In this document: positions 33,781 to 46,100 of the stretch, one piece after another
How positions within the stretch are numbered: position 1 is the first letter of the stretch
Layout of the letters: each line of letters begins with the position of its first letter
Source: Strobilurus pachycystidiatus
Taxonomy: Eukaryota; Basidiomycota; Agaricomycetes; Agaricales; Physalacriaceae
Length of the DNA stretch: 64,000 bases
Assembly: GCA_019915135.1 (NCBI GenBank)
Contig: JAHLMK010000014.1
Coordinates: 1,116,001 to 1,180,000 of the forward strand
Direction of reading: 5' to 3'
Translations under genes and position numbers: made by a program
Notes under the pieces: generated by a model
Seen by the model: the letters and a program-made list of their open reading frames with translations, nothing else
Told to the model about the DNA's origin: nothing
Database searches by the model: none

Positions 33781-36700
33781 TTATTCTTCGCCTGAGTCCT
33801 GGTCGTCGTAGTCTTCTCCCATTGTCTTATCTGCCATTGTGTTGATAAGCCCTTCTCTTCGTGTGACGTAGGGTATTATTCGAAATCCTGCCACAGGCTG
33901 AGTCCAGCGTGTTCCGTCTAGTTCGGCCAGTAAATAATTTCCCCGACGGGTACGTTCTATTACTTTATATGGTCCTAAATAGCGAGGGTTTGTCTTCTTT
34001 TCAATGCGGTAGGTGGTTTCGAACTGCACGTCTCGAACCAATACTAATTCTCCTTGTTCGTATTGTGATCGTTGCAAGCAATGCCAGTATCGTTTGTTGA
34101 ATTGTTCACGGTTTCGCTGCCGGCTTTTGTACAGAGCTTCTGAAGCTGCCTTGGTTCCTTCTTCCAGCTTTGCTAACTGACGTATCCTTTGCTCTAGCAA
34201 TTCTGTGGTTGTCATGTTCATGGTAAATTCTCCTTCTCCGCATGTCATGTCTAGCAAGTCGAGTGGCAACACCGGCTCTACCCCATGGGCCAGAAAGAAT
34301 GGTGAATACCCGGTACTGGCATTTATTGTAACTTTATCCGCGAATACTCCGATTCGTACCTTAGTGTGCCAATTTAGGGGAGCTCCTGTTTCTGGATGCT
34401 TGTCGCATGATCTGATTATTGCTTCCCTTAGTGTGAAATGTCCCCTTTCTACAAGCCCATTTGCATGCTTGTTATAGGGGGTAATGTGAATGTGAGGAAT
34501 ACCCAGTCTCCGTGCTAGCAGCTTGAAGGCTCCTTGAAGTTCCGCCCCGTTGTCCGTAACAACGGTTCCTACTACCCCATATCGACAATAGATTTCTTCT
34601 TCTAGAAAGGCTGCTATGGTCTCGGCTGTGATTCGTCGTATTGGTCGGGCCTCTGTTAGTCCTGACAAGTCATCTTTGGCGGCTACTATGGCAATGTACC
34701 CAGCACTCGGAGGCATCATCATTACATCTAGATAAATCTTTTCCATGAAGCGTAAGGGTCTTGCTATTGTTGGCGGAATTTGGACCTTGATTAAGTTTCG
34801 GGTTTGGCACTCGTGACATGATGCAATATAATCTCTTACGTCCTTTTGCATATGAGGCCAGTAGTACCTGTGGCGCAATAACTCATACACCGTATAAGAT
34901 CCTCGATGCCCCAAACGATCATGTGCCCACTCTAGTATCTGCGGTCGTTTATTTGGGTCTAAAACTACTTTCAGGTTTCGCCCTTCTGAGTTTCTTTTGT
35001 ACATGGTACGGTTCCGGACATAAAACTGTAGGGTTGTTTTAACAAATTTCTTGCGCTCCCTTGCCGACGAAAATTTATCGTTTAGACCTAATATTCCTGT
35101 ATCTGGGCCGGTTAGGTATTCATAAACCTTGGCTAATTCTTGATCTCTTGCAGTCTGCCGGTGTAAGACTAGTTCTTCTTTTTCTATGGCAGGTTTCTCT
35201 AGTATGTGCCATGCTTCCATTGCAAGATTGGAAATCTTGCGCCTTGTGGGTACCAACACAATCAGTGCTATGTTGTCTAGCCACTCATCTGCTGCGTCTC
35301 GATCGTCTTCTTCCATTTCTTGGCTAGTGGCTCTTCTTCTTGACAACCCGTCAGGGCCTTTGAATCTGGATGCTGGTACGTGGACTAGTTCGAAATCGAA
35401 AAGGAGAATTCCCTGGATCCAACGATTTATCACTGCAGACGGCTGCAGGTCGGGTTCGTTGAGCATACCCTTGATGTATTTGGCGTCCATTTCTACCACT
35501 AGTTGTGAAGCACCGATTATGTATAGTCTCCAGTGCCGCAGGGCTCTGAATAATCCGTAAAGCTCCAGCTTGGGCTGTGAATATTTGGCTTCTACCGCGT
35601 TCATGGGTAATGATCCATATCTAGCCGGTCGGCGTTTATTCCGGTCATCAGCTTGTGCTAACACCATTCCTACTGCAATGTAGCTGGTGTCGACAGACAA
35701 CACTATAGGTTGTGACGATCGATAATCTATGGCTCGCAGAGCAGGTGCGGAGGTGATCTTCTGCTTTAACACTTCGAAGGCTTGGTCTCTGGCACGCGTC
35801 CACACAAATTCTTCTCCCGTCCGTGTTAGCTCTGTGAGTGGTCTAGCACGCAGCGTATAGTTTTCTATCCAAATGCGTACGGTGCCACACAGTCCCAAAA
35901 ATCCTCTGACTTCCTTAACATCACGCGGAATAGGCCATGCTAGCACCTTCTGTACTCTGTCCTTATCCGGTGTCCTTCCACGTGCACTACACGTTTGTCC
36001 CACTATCACAGCTTCTGGTCTGCACATTTTTATCTTTTTGGGTGCAAAAGTGGCTCCTGCGCACTCAAATCGATGCATGATTCGGTGCACATCGTTTGCA
36101 TGTACCCATATAAACTTGCGTATTTGCCTATTTTCCGGTATCGTTTCCGGCTCGCCTTGGCTGTCCAGGAATGCTGATTTAGGGCCTTTAATTCCTAGAT
36201 CATCGATGAAGATATTTGCAGTATCAGGTATCTCCGGGTGAATGATAAACGAAGTACAATTCTGAAATTCTGCCGGTGAATTTGTGTATCCCATCGGAAG
36301 CGATGTTATTCTGAGCAATCCTAGTGGTGTGTAAAAGGCCGTGAGATCCCTAGATTTCGGATGTACAAGCCTTGCATCGAATCCCCAGAACAGGTCGAAC
36401 ACCGTAAAACATTGGCTGCCTCCAAAGGGTTCTACAAAGTCATCTATAACTGGTAGCTGTCCCGCGTCTCTTATTGAGACCTTGTTTAAAGGCTGGAGAT
36501 CATGAATAATTCGTAACGTCCCGTTTTTCTTCAGGATGCAGAACCATCTACATCGGTACGAAGACTGGCTGTGTTCATAAACTCCTGCTGCCATCTTGCT
36601 TCGTAGTAATTCGATTACTTTATCTCTGATGCCCGGAGGTATAGGAATGTTTTTGTATTCCCATGGCACGTGCGGTACGGTGGGCATAATGTAGTCCGAG

Positions 36701-37530
36701 AAATATTCGCGACTAAGAGTTCCTCTATCCTTTTCTTCGTAGGCTAGTGTTTTTTCATGTTCCTTAAGTATGTGCATGAATAGCTTTTCTTCTTCCTCTG
36801 ATAAAAACCCGTTCTCGTTTATTTTTAACTCCGCCATTCTTTCTCTGGTTAGTTTTTCTGAGGGTGTGAAATGTGGCGGGTGTGTTGGTAACGGTTTAAG
36901 CGAGAGTAACGGGTCTCGGGGAACCGATCGTTTGACTCTAGCTTCTTCCGGAAATGTTCCTGATACTGGTTTGACCTTTTTGGCCACCGTTTTATACATG
37001 GTGAATGTTTCCTGGGATTCGTCCGGGTATGATTCGTTCTCTGTGCATTCGATGAGGAAATCATCTTCTTCGAACTCATAATTTTCGGTTATATAAAATC
37101 CTGTGTCCAATGTTTTGACTTCCGGTAACTCCTTCTCCTCTACGACTTCTTCGATCCAAGTGTTTCCGCACCATAACGTTTCATCCCCTCCTTGGTCGGG
37201 GCTTTTTGAATCGCACTCGTGTTGTGATTCACTAGATCTCGTTTTTCTTCTCCAGTCATCTTTCCATTTCACCAACATACAACCTATTATTATTGTCGCT
37301 CCTAATCGTACAATCCAGTCTCTGCTGTCATTTCCTCTCACGGTCTCCTGCTTTCCTGCTTGCAACGGCGGTTGATCCCTTGGAATAATGTCAGTTAATG
37401 ATTGAAAGAGATTGCTCCTTGGACCTACTTCAAGGCAAGATCTCGTTATTGGTAGCGCGTTTGAATCCGTAATCATCAAAGTAGTCGATAGAATCCAAGT
37501 AGCCATGGTCAAGTATCCTATAAACTTCAT
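33781..37530 (-). CDS. pol: Ty3/Gypsy Pol (RT, RNase H, integrase), inner element
   Basis: About 1249 aa from the ATG at 37530; the frame is open up to 37863 but overlaps the preceding gene there. It begins MKFIGYLTMATWILS, a hydrophobic leader, with a second membrane-like stretch (LGATIIIGCMLVKWK) before the polymerase. RT has FIDDLG at about residue 441 in place of the usual YxDD. RNase H has LSVDTS near 611 and VEMDAKYIKG. Integrase has HDRLGH with CHEC zinc ligands near 880-915, then catalytic D (YLDVMM), D (VTDNGAE) and E (VERGH), followed by a GPY/F motif (NPRYLGPYKVIE). No chromodomain is seen. The frame differs from the upstream gene, so expression needs frameshifting, splicing or a separate start. 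Confidence 0.9.
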   Translation of the reverse strand: MKFIGYLTMATWILSTTLMITDSNALPITRSCLEVGPRSNLFQSLTDIIPRDQPPLQAGKQETVRGNDSRDWIVRLGATIIIGCMLVKWKDDWRRKTRSSESQHECDSKSPDQGGDETLWCGNTWIEEVVEEKELPEVKTLDTGFYITENYEFEEDDFLIECTENESYPDESQETFTMYKTVAKKVKPVSGTFPEEARVKRSVPRDPLLSLKPLPTHPPHFTPSEKLTRERMAELKINENGFLSEEEEKLFMHILKEHEKTLAYEEKDRGTLSREYFSDYIMPTVPHVPWEYKNIPIPPGIRDKVIELLRSKMAAGVYEHSQSSYRCRWFCILKKNGTLRIIHDLQPLNKVSIRDAGQLPVIDDFVEPFGGSQCFTVFDLFWGFDARLVHPKSRDLTAFYTPLGLLRITSLPMGYTNSPAEFQNCTSFIIHPEIPDTANIFIDDLGIKGPKSAFLDSQGEPETIPENRQIRKFIWVHANDVHRIMHRFECAGATFAPKKIKMCRPEAVIVGQTCSARGRTPDKDRVQKVLAWPIPRDVKEVRGFLGLCGTVRIWIENYTLRARPLTELTRTGEEFVWTRARDQAFEVLKQKITSAPALRAIDYRSSQPIVLSVDTSYIAVGMVLAQADDRNKRRPARYGSLPMNAVEAKYSQPKLELYGLFRALRHWRLYIIGASQLVVEMDAKYIKGMLNEPDLQPSAVINRWIQGILLFDFELVHVPASRFKGPDGLSRRRATSQEMEEDDRDAADEWLDNIALIVLVPTRRKISNLAMEAWHILEKPAIEKEELVLHRQTARDQELAKVYEYLTGPDTGILGLNDKFSSARERKKFVKTTLQFYVRNRTMYKRNSEGRNLKVVLDPNKRPQILEWAHDRLGHRGSYTVYELLRHRYYWPHMQKDVRDYIASCHECQTRNLIKVQIPPTIARPLRFMEKIYLDVMMMPPSAGYIAIVAAKDDLSGLTEARPIRRITAETIAAFLEEEIYCRYGVVGTVVTDNGAELQGAFKLLARRLGIPHIHITPYNKHANGLVERGHFTLREAIIRSCDKHPETGAPLNWHTKVRIGVFADKVTINASTGYSPFFLAHGVEPVLPLDLLDMTCGEGEFTMNMTTTELLEQRIRQLAKLEEGTKAASEALYKSRQRNREQFNKRYWHCLQRSQYEQGELVLVRDVQFETTYRIEKKTNPRYLGPYKVIERTRRGNYLLAELDGTRWTQPVAGFRIIPYVTRREGLINTMADKTMGEDYDDQDSGEE

Positions 37531-40500
37531 GGGGCAACGAAAGGGTAATGTTCCTAGTGGCTCGGAGCGTGTTCGCCAGTTCTTCCGCTCCTCCGATTTC
37601 CAGAACTGACGCGGCGTGATGAAAGAACTCGTCGTCTTGCCACGTGAGGAGAGGATTAACGGGCATGTAGGGGACGCGCGGCTGTAGGAATCCCGACTCG
37701 TTTTCTTCCCCGTGCAAACATAGGCTTTGAAATCCTTGCGAGTCTTCGCCGAATTCGTCAAAGAAACGAAAGTAAACGTTATGCCTATAAAAGAAATGCC
37801 TTGAATCATCGAGCTCGCTGAGCGAGTCCACCACAGCTCTCCATTGGGGCTGTACCAGTACATGAGCCAGCTCGGTTGCAGATCTCAAGGCGTACCACCG
37901 CGCCAGCCTAAGTTTGTCAATGATGGGTCTGTAAACAGAGTAGCGGACGTCTGGGTTGGAGGCGTAGGCGATATCTGCAAACCTCCGAAATCTTTCGGTG
38001 GTCGGCTCTTGTAGAAGGGAAAGCTTTTCGGGTTGGGCACGAGCTTCGAGGATGTCGCGATGTTGATGCTGGAAGGGTTCATGGATGGCTAAGACCGAGC
38101 ACGCTTCCTCTTCGTCGTGCTCGAAGAATCGAGAGTAGATGTCAGCGCAGGCGACGTCTAGTCCTGGAATGAGTGACAGTCGTACTCCCGGTTCCGTTAG
38201 GCTTGCTTGTTGAAACATGTCCTTCTCCTTTTCCGCAATCCTGCGCCGGTTCAATTCGTGTGTCGTGAGATGCTTCGAAGGCCATTCCTCCTCGTCTAAA
38301 CGAATCGAATTGCAGATTACGGCTAGAAGCGCCAGGGGTTCCCCTACAGCCCGATACTCTTTCGTACTCCAGGTGTAGCAGTTTCGGACATTGGGGTCGG
38401 CGAACCCGTTTCCGCGGCTCCTCAGCGGATGGTTGTCTATCGTTCCTGCGAAAACGATAATGTCGCGGAGTCGTGGCTGGCCTATATTCATGCCCTCCCT
38501 CTCGTCTTCTCCCGCGCATTGCTCTCCTTCTCTCCTGCTAGTGGGATGGGCATGGTATCGTTTGATGAAGGAATCGTAAAAGTTATACCCTCCGGGGTTG
38601 GGTTTAGTGCTGGGCATGGCAAAGACTCTCCATTCCGGCTCTTCCTCCTTGATCGCCGTCTCCGTAGTCACCCGTTCGTTTCCTAGCACAGCATCTGTTT
38701 CGCTCATGAGTCGAGAGTAGACAGGGAGTGTGCCGTCTGAATCTGTACCTTTGGCGCCCATATCCGACCCTTCCGTACTCGACTCTTCTTCCACTAGCTG
38801 TTTTAGCATCTCGTAGTCGGAAGTCTTGATGCTACTACCCGTGCTGCTGTTCTCTGCCTCGGGTGGGTATTCGAGGTCAAATTTCTCTTCTTCCTTCATG
38901 TGGACTCCGAATTCGTAGTCAAACGGGTTGAACTCCGTTTGATGGTTTGTAACCGGAATCTCCCCTCCGCGCGTTCGGTGCCATGATTGTTCGTGTCGAA
39001 TGGCCTTTGGTCGTTTAGCCGGGAATCGAGGAGAATCTAATCCTTTGCGTTTCTCCGCGGTGAGTGCAGCTGAGACGGATCCTAGGATTGAATTTCCCAA
39101 CGCTTGTCGCCTCCATATGTCTGTGCTGGTCGTTTGAGGATCTCTGTGTTCGACTGCGACGTCCTGGTTAGCCGTGTTAGGGAAGAAGGTATAAACCAAT
39201 TGCCCACTTTGGCTAGAGATTGACGTTCCAGTTGTCTCGCCTTTCTGACTGACAATATTTTGCGTGGCATTGATCATGATTCCCTGCTGAAAAACTAGGC
39301 CCTCCGATTTCATAATGGTTGTGGCGACCGCTGAGTTACTTGTCAGTGAGGCCATATGAACACAACGAGTGGGGCCACCTTGCGCATCCACTTCCTCCTC
39401 CTTTATCTCCTTGATGGTTAAGGCGTCAATCTGTACGCGCAAGTTGGATACTCCTTTGGAAGCAGTAGGGCAAGCCACCATGTTGTGCGCGAATTGTTCG
39501 CACGCACACGGTTTGAGTTTAGAGGGGGAGGATTCTGTTGACTGGAAGGGCGTGGGTGGTCGTCGGGCGATCGGCGGCGCGGCGAGGTCGGCGAGTTGAT
39601 AACTCATCTCTCGATCTTCGTCCTGGCCCTTGCTGGGGACGTCGGAGGGTATAGCTTCTGCCTCCCCGCCTGTCCTCCTTTTCCTCGTCTCCTTCGTCCT
39701 GCCCTCTAGCGTGGTTTTCCCGTCCACTCCCATTATGAACACTCGTCCTTGCCGAAATACTCCTCCCTCATCTTGATACATCACGCCGTCGACGATAGCT
39801 TCCATTTTGAATTCGGCGCTTCCCATCTTGCGGCTCTGGATCTGAAAACCCAATTGTCCTTCGAACACAGTTCCAACCATGAGGTTGTCCGGAGCTTCGG
39901 CCTCTCCTATTACGAAGTCCCTGAGTCGTCCATTATACGTTTCGCCCTGTCAAATAACAGCCAGCGCCGTCTCGAAGAATTCGGATGAAAAGTCCGGCAC
40001 GAACCGGCTAGCGTCCCGTATTTCGTCGTCCGTATCAGCGGCAAGAGGCGGGTCATAGATGGACGAGGGAATGTAGCGATCCACTATAACAGGAACAGGG
40101 GGTGGTGGAGGAAGCGTTCGGTTGCTTAGCGAGTACCAATTCTGCTGGAATATTTGCCGCTGCGCGCAATCCATGACCTTTTCTTTCATCTCGCAGAAAC
40201 GTTCGCGCGTGAGGCCATCTTCATCTACTCCTTCATTATCCTTCCAGAAGCGGTTAAATTCGTCGTCTCCGTGGTGCGCGTAGAATTTAGGGTGGTCTAG
40301 CTGGTCGTGGAGAGAGCCTGGTAGTTGCACTGCGTCCACAAACCACACGTAGATGGCGTCATACGTCGTTTTACGCCAATTCCCGTTTTTCTGAAACAAC
40401 TGGGCCTCGAATAGCAGCATGGGCTGAATACACAGATGCGAAAGTTGGATAACTGGGAGCGTGATCCCTCGGTCGCTTTCAAGGACGACCTCATGACGGT

Positions 40501-43198
40501 TGGATGCCTTGAGCTCAGTGGGGGGGTTGAGAGTGTTGAGCAGTCTCTCGTCGTCTAGATGAGCTGCTCGCCGCCCCATTTGGCACAAGGTAGACCACAT
40601 TACACGTAGATCGCGTGTCTGGTAGTGGGGGTCGAACGCCAAATCCGGTGGTGGAAAATCCCGGGTTAGCGCTCTTCTGATTACTTCCCATTCGTGGTTG
40701 ACATGCGGAAGGATAGCTGGGGCGGTTATCAGGTCAGTAGTGATGATAAATAGCATAAATTTCAGGGTACCTAGTCTCTGTTCCGTGTCATTTCCTTGCG
40801 CCATCATTCCACTCTCATTGTGGTTAAGTGCATGCGTGGCAACTATCTCTCGTTGGCGGAGGTCCTGTGTGGCGAAATGATGAATTCCTTCCACATGAGT
40901 ATTGGGTCGCGGGGTTTCTGCCAGGTAGTAGATGTCGAACCCTGGTTCGAAGACATGGAAGTATGGAGGTTTGGACGGATTGTTCTCTAAGGCACGCATT
41001 TTCGTACCCGGTTCGAACCATACTCCCGAGAAGAATCTGCTCCGTGGGTTCATGTGCGGTTGAATGCGTTCTCCATCGTCTACTCCCGCCTGTAGCAGTA
41101 GTACGGGGTAGATCTCTTCCAAAGGCGTCTTTTCCTGTAGGGTGCGAGTCTTGCCGAATGGTCCCAGTTTAGCGGGTGTCCAGCTGACTCTTTCGTAGGT
41201 CTTCGGCTGCGCCTCTCGCATGTTCGCGACTCCTCCACAAATCCTGGACATTGCGTCGTCAGCATCCGTTTTGGGGTGTATCCACACCACCGGTCCCAGA
41301 ACCGGCGGTGAGTTGTTAAGCTTGACGGCTGCGTCCAGTATGATACCGGATCGGTAGGTGACTCCGTCGATGCGGTTTGGCGAGAATTGCATGTGCACGC
41401 GTCCTGTGATGAAAGTCTGCAATAGAGTTTGTTTCGCCTCCGGGTGGCTAAAAGCTGCTCAGAGATGTCCTGCAGCAGATGCTATGGCGTCGCTGATAGT
41501 CTCGGCCTGTGTCCAGCGCAGAACCGGGGACTCGGTGCGTAGAACACTCTTGTGCGCTGGCGCAGAGATCGAGCGAGCAGCCACAGGGTGCCGGCGAGTT
41601 GCGTTCATTGACACGGGTACCGCATTCAGCAGGTACTGGTGTTCCGCTAGCTGTTCGTACAGCGAGGGTACTGCGCTAGCATCCATTTGAAACCATATTA
41701 CCGACCCCTGCATGCGTTCTCGTCCAAAACAACTCATTTCGGATTCCAACATTACTCCTTGCCTAACGTCTCCGTCTTCCGGTTTGAGATTGGGTAGTCG
41801 GACCGAAGCGCGCGACAGGATCCGGGACTCCTCCGTCCAGGAAAGAGCGCGAGTATAGGTTTGGATGCCTCGAACGTCCGGAGAAATAAGTTCGCGTTTA
41901 GATCGACCGATCATGCTGTAGAGTCGGTCTGCATCCATTACTTCTCGAAGATCGGGGGCTGAATATGGAAATAGGATGGGATTGAGAACAATGGGTATGT
42001 CCGCGCCTGACTGCAGCGAAGGGCTGTTTGAGTCCACCAACTCGTTCTTGCCGGTGCCTCCTCCTGGCCGCTCGCCCGTTTCATTCTCTTCTACTCTTTC
42101 CTCCTCCATGACTTCTTCTTCCTCTTCTGCCACCACGTCCTCGATCCCAAACGCGGTCCAGAGTACTGTAGCTCTGCGAGCACGTTCTCTACCGCATCGA
42201 ATTTCTGCATCGAAGATAATTCCTGAGACTGCCGCGCCTTGTTCGTCCCTTTTGTAAGGTTCAAAGCTTGCGCCTATCCCTTTGATTTCGAAGGGATGGA
42301 AATGGGTACGCGTTTCTCGTTCGACGTGTCGCAGGGGCAACATGACTGGTTTCGTTTCCAAGAGGGTGGTTTGCGCGGCTTTGATGTACGCTCGCATGTA
42401 ATGCAAATCTTCGCGGTTTATAGGAGAAGGTCGGTACAGCGTGGTGTAGGGATACGCGCGGGTTTCTTCGGGTACTTCGGTGTCGAACGGGTCTACTTCT
42501 TCTTCTTCATCCTCCTTCGTCCCTTCGCAGGCTTTCCAGTTAAAGAGAGTTCTGCCTTCTGAAGTACTTTTAATCCGCGAAGTGAACGATTTTGATACAC
42601 ACTTACGTTGTTCGTCGCTCTCTTTCTTGACGCGATTTATCCATGATTCGGCGCCTGTCATTCCTTGCCGGTACTGGGCTAAGAAATCCTCTTTGTCGGT
42701 GTTCGTCAACTCTTCACCGCATAGCGTGTAAAACACTGGGCCGCTTCTGACCGAGCATTCTCCTCGTACGATGGCGGCGTCCAGGATCACGCCGCTTTCC
42801 AAGATGTCGTTGTACCAGCCAACGGGGTTGACGTGCACGCTATGCGCGCCGTAGATGTGGAATGGGTGGTAGGTAGTGGCGCGCTCCCGCATCGCGGAGG
42901 GATTCAGACGCGGCAACTCCTGCTGTTCTACTACGAAGTCCAAAAAGTCCGTCAAGAAGTCATCCGCCACCGCGTCTCCGAGACGAGCGAGGTTCCAGCC
43001 ATACCGCGCGGAGGCGTCGTAGTCCAAGATTTGAAAAGGGTCCAGGTGGTCAGCCGTGAAAAAGACCGACTGTGGAAAGAAATCATTCTGTGGGGGTGGA
43101 TTCGATAGTCGCACGACTGCCAGGTTCGGCGAGATGCTCGCATCTGAGACCGGCGATCGAGTATGATGATCGTTGGGGTTCGCGGAATCAGGGGTCAT
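37430..43198 (-). CDS. Undescribed multi-module gene between protease and RT (inner element)
   Basis: The ATG at 43198 (MTPDSANPNDHH) follows a TATA-like AATAAAAG near 43275-43282 and a CA-rich leader. The reading frame runs to 37430 with two TGA stops (41459 and 39950). A 48-nt GTAAGT-CAG intron fits just after RVKKESDEQ, and a 54-nt intron (39947-40000) removes the second TGA in phase; how the first is bypassed is unclear. At least five copies of a module of about 50 residues recur: cores ESGVILDAAI, VSGIIFDAEI, RQGVMLESEM, RSGIILDAAV and MEAIVDGVMY, each followed by R-rich residues and a hydrophobic strand (GPVFYT, ATVLWTAFG, GSVIWFQMD, GPVVWIHP, GRVFIMGVD). The last 700 residues are acidic with no known motif. 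No family recognised. Confidence 0.65.
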
Positions 43199-46100
43199 TC
43201 TGAACGAAACGATGTGTGTGTTTGTTTGTCTGGTGCAAGTTTGAGATGGGGGCGTTCCCGCTCGCTCCTTCGTGCTTTTATTCGTTTCTGAATGCTTCTC
43301 ACGACGCGGCTGCCAGATTACGCATGCGAGTTGTCTGATAATGTTGATTAGGATGCTTAAAATTATGCTGTGGTCGACGCGTCTTGTTTTTCGGAATTTC
43401 CCATTATCGGCTGGCGTGCCTCGGCCAGTTAGTGTGAGAGCTTCGTTCTTGCCGTGAGGGCTGTCAGCCATTTCGGCGTCTGTTTTCGACCACGTGCTTA
43501 ATTCTAGCTCTGTCGCGCTGGAATTTGGCTCGTTATCCTTTTCAGCTCCACAAATCTCGACTCTCTGCTCCACTCGAATTGAATCGGCGTCTATTAAGGC
43601 GGCATACGTTCCCTCGGGCAGACCACGCAATCCGTCCTCGTCGTCGTCCTCACTCGGCACTCTCGTAAGACGATACTCCGACGGTTTGGGAGTACCTAAT
43701 GCTTTGAATACGTGCCGTCTTCTTCCTGTGGGGTCCTTTGGGTCTTTATAGAGCAGATATGTTCCTTCAGTACGCTCATCGATGCAAATTAGGTTTCCTC
43801 GTTGCCAGGGGCGTCCTAGCAGCATTTCGAACGGGAAGGTCTCCAGTCCTACAAATAAGTTGGCTCTCGTCCTTACTTGTCCGGACCCTTGGGTGAGCTC
43901 GGCCTCTTTCACAAAGCCTCTCATGCGGGTATTCCGTCCACTTGCATCTCGCATGGTCGTTATTACTGATTCGTCTATTAAAAATCCTAGTTTTTCGGCG
44001 GCGGTCCTTTTGATTATATTTAGCTGCGAGCCCGTATCCACAATTGCCTGCACGCAATCGCCGTTTGCCCACAGTGGAATTGTTATTAACACACCTCGAT
44101 CAAACACGTCCTCAAGCTGGAACACAGTAGGCATTCCTCCCACATGTGCTATCTTAGCTTCTTCATCGTTCGATTTCTGGCTTTTGCGTTTTAACAGGTC
44201 AAACAATGATTCACTGATCTCCTTGGATGCGGCCAGCAGCTCGAATATTCGTATTGTTACGTCCGTGTTCAGGATGACTTCTAGGATATCTTTAGGTTCC
44301 GCCCTCTTGCTGATTTCGGACGTCCTTTTTGCGCTCCGGATTTTTGTTTCTTCGTCTAAGTCGTCCTTGAGTTTCCTATTGGTGGGGTTCGTCTGTGTCT
44401 TTAAAGGTACATGCTTGCCATGTTTTGTGGTGCCGTCCTTCATGTCCACATCCTGATAGCTTGGTCTGTTTGCTTGTGTAGCGGGGATTCTGACGTCTAT
44501 TGGTGTGGGCTCCGGAAACTCCATGGCTCCTTTTGTCATTCTTTTAATGGACACGCTCTCCTGATCCTGGGCTTTAGGTCTCGGTGTGTCTACCGGCACG
44601 GTTCCGGTTGTCCTTTCTGCGTCCTGGTTTCCCCTTTTTGCTTTCTGGCTGGTGGATTCCGAGGTGGGCTTGAATCTTTCGTTCGCCGCTTTTCGAGTTG
44701 CTGATCTGGTTACTACCCGTTTGGCCCTATCTACGTTGAACGCATCATAAGCATATGCTTTTCCTTTGTTCGTTACCCAGTAACTCACCTCTTCCGGTTC
44801 GCTTCCTGAGTCATTGTCTTCTTGTTGCGGTTCGTCGTAGCCATTCTCTTCCTCGAGGGCAAGTTCGGTTCCCAAATATACGTCCTGTTCTTCCTCGATG
44901 GTGGATACTTCCACGTAATTCGACCCAAACGTTTGTTCTCGATACTCCATAAAATTAGCTACCGGAGCTTGGGCTGGACTCATTCCTTGTTGTCGGTATG
45001 CGGCTTGGGCATACGATTCGCCATTTCGCCTGACGATGTTGGTTCCGTCGGGCATGAAGATTTTTCCGTCTTCGTTTCTCCCTATTAACTTCTTGTTCAC
45101 CATTTCGGATATGATTTGACAGTTTCGCATGTTATGTCCAGGTTTGTTGCACCCGTAACATGTGTTGCTGGGTGGAGGTGCGCTTCTGTATTGGGGCTGG
45201 TTAAACGGAGGATATACCGGCGCACTTCGGTCTGGTATCTTCTGTGGTTGGATTATTGCAGGCGGCGCTAACACTCTCTCTGCTCCGGGTTCCACCGTTA
45301 GGGCTTTGTAGTACAATGCCGAGTACTGCACATAGTACTGAGGATCGCTAATGGACAATCGCCCCATCTGATGAATGATATCTTCCAACTCGTTTGTGGG
45401 CTTTGAACTCTGATCTGTTACTTCCGGATCCTTAGTGTTTTCGATTCGTTTCTGCCCGTCGTGCTTCCGATGTCTCTTGTGTTTGGACTTGCTCCGAACT
45501 ACTATTTCTTCTTCTGAACTGTCCGAATCTCCCGAACGCTGATCTTCTGAGTCCGTATCGTATTCTTCGGATGAATTCGACTCGGAATCCGAGTCTACCA
45601 GGTTAGATTCAAATCGGTTTCTTTCGAAAAGCGTTTTGGCTATGTTGTGAATAGTGTTGTGGTCAAATGCCTTTGTCAGGTCTACCGTGGGATCGCGTGA
45701 AATGTGAATTTTTTCGATGTCTCTTCGAAGTTTCTTAGGGATTCCGTGCCAAAAATAGGCATTGTAATCCTCGTCCCGTATCTTCTTCTTTTCTCTAAGC
45801 CATCCTGCTATGGTGACAAACTCTCTCCGGTACTGCTTCCATCGGCTAAGAGTTTTGACTTTGGAGTGTCTCCACTTTCTAGTGAGCTGCAGCAAATGCC
45901 TTGTTTGGTACGAGTTGTTCACTTGTTCTTCATCGTAATGGTCTAAAATCTCGTCTTTCAGTGCAACATATTTGGGAGTGTGATAGTTCTTACACCCTTC
46001 CATAAACTTCACCACTTTTGGCGACATGTATTCCATCATGGTTTCTACCTTTTCCTTGTCGTCTTTTACGGCGTACTTCTGAAAAAGACGTTCTAACCTT

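Noticed and set aside
37531..37863. N-terminal extension of the inner Pol
   Set aside because: This stretch is the complement-phase shadow of the end of the module gene; the translation lacks Pol-like sequence until after about 37530.
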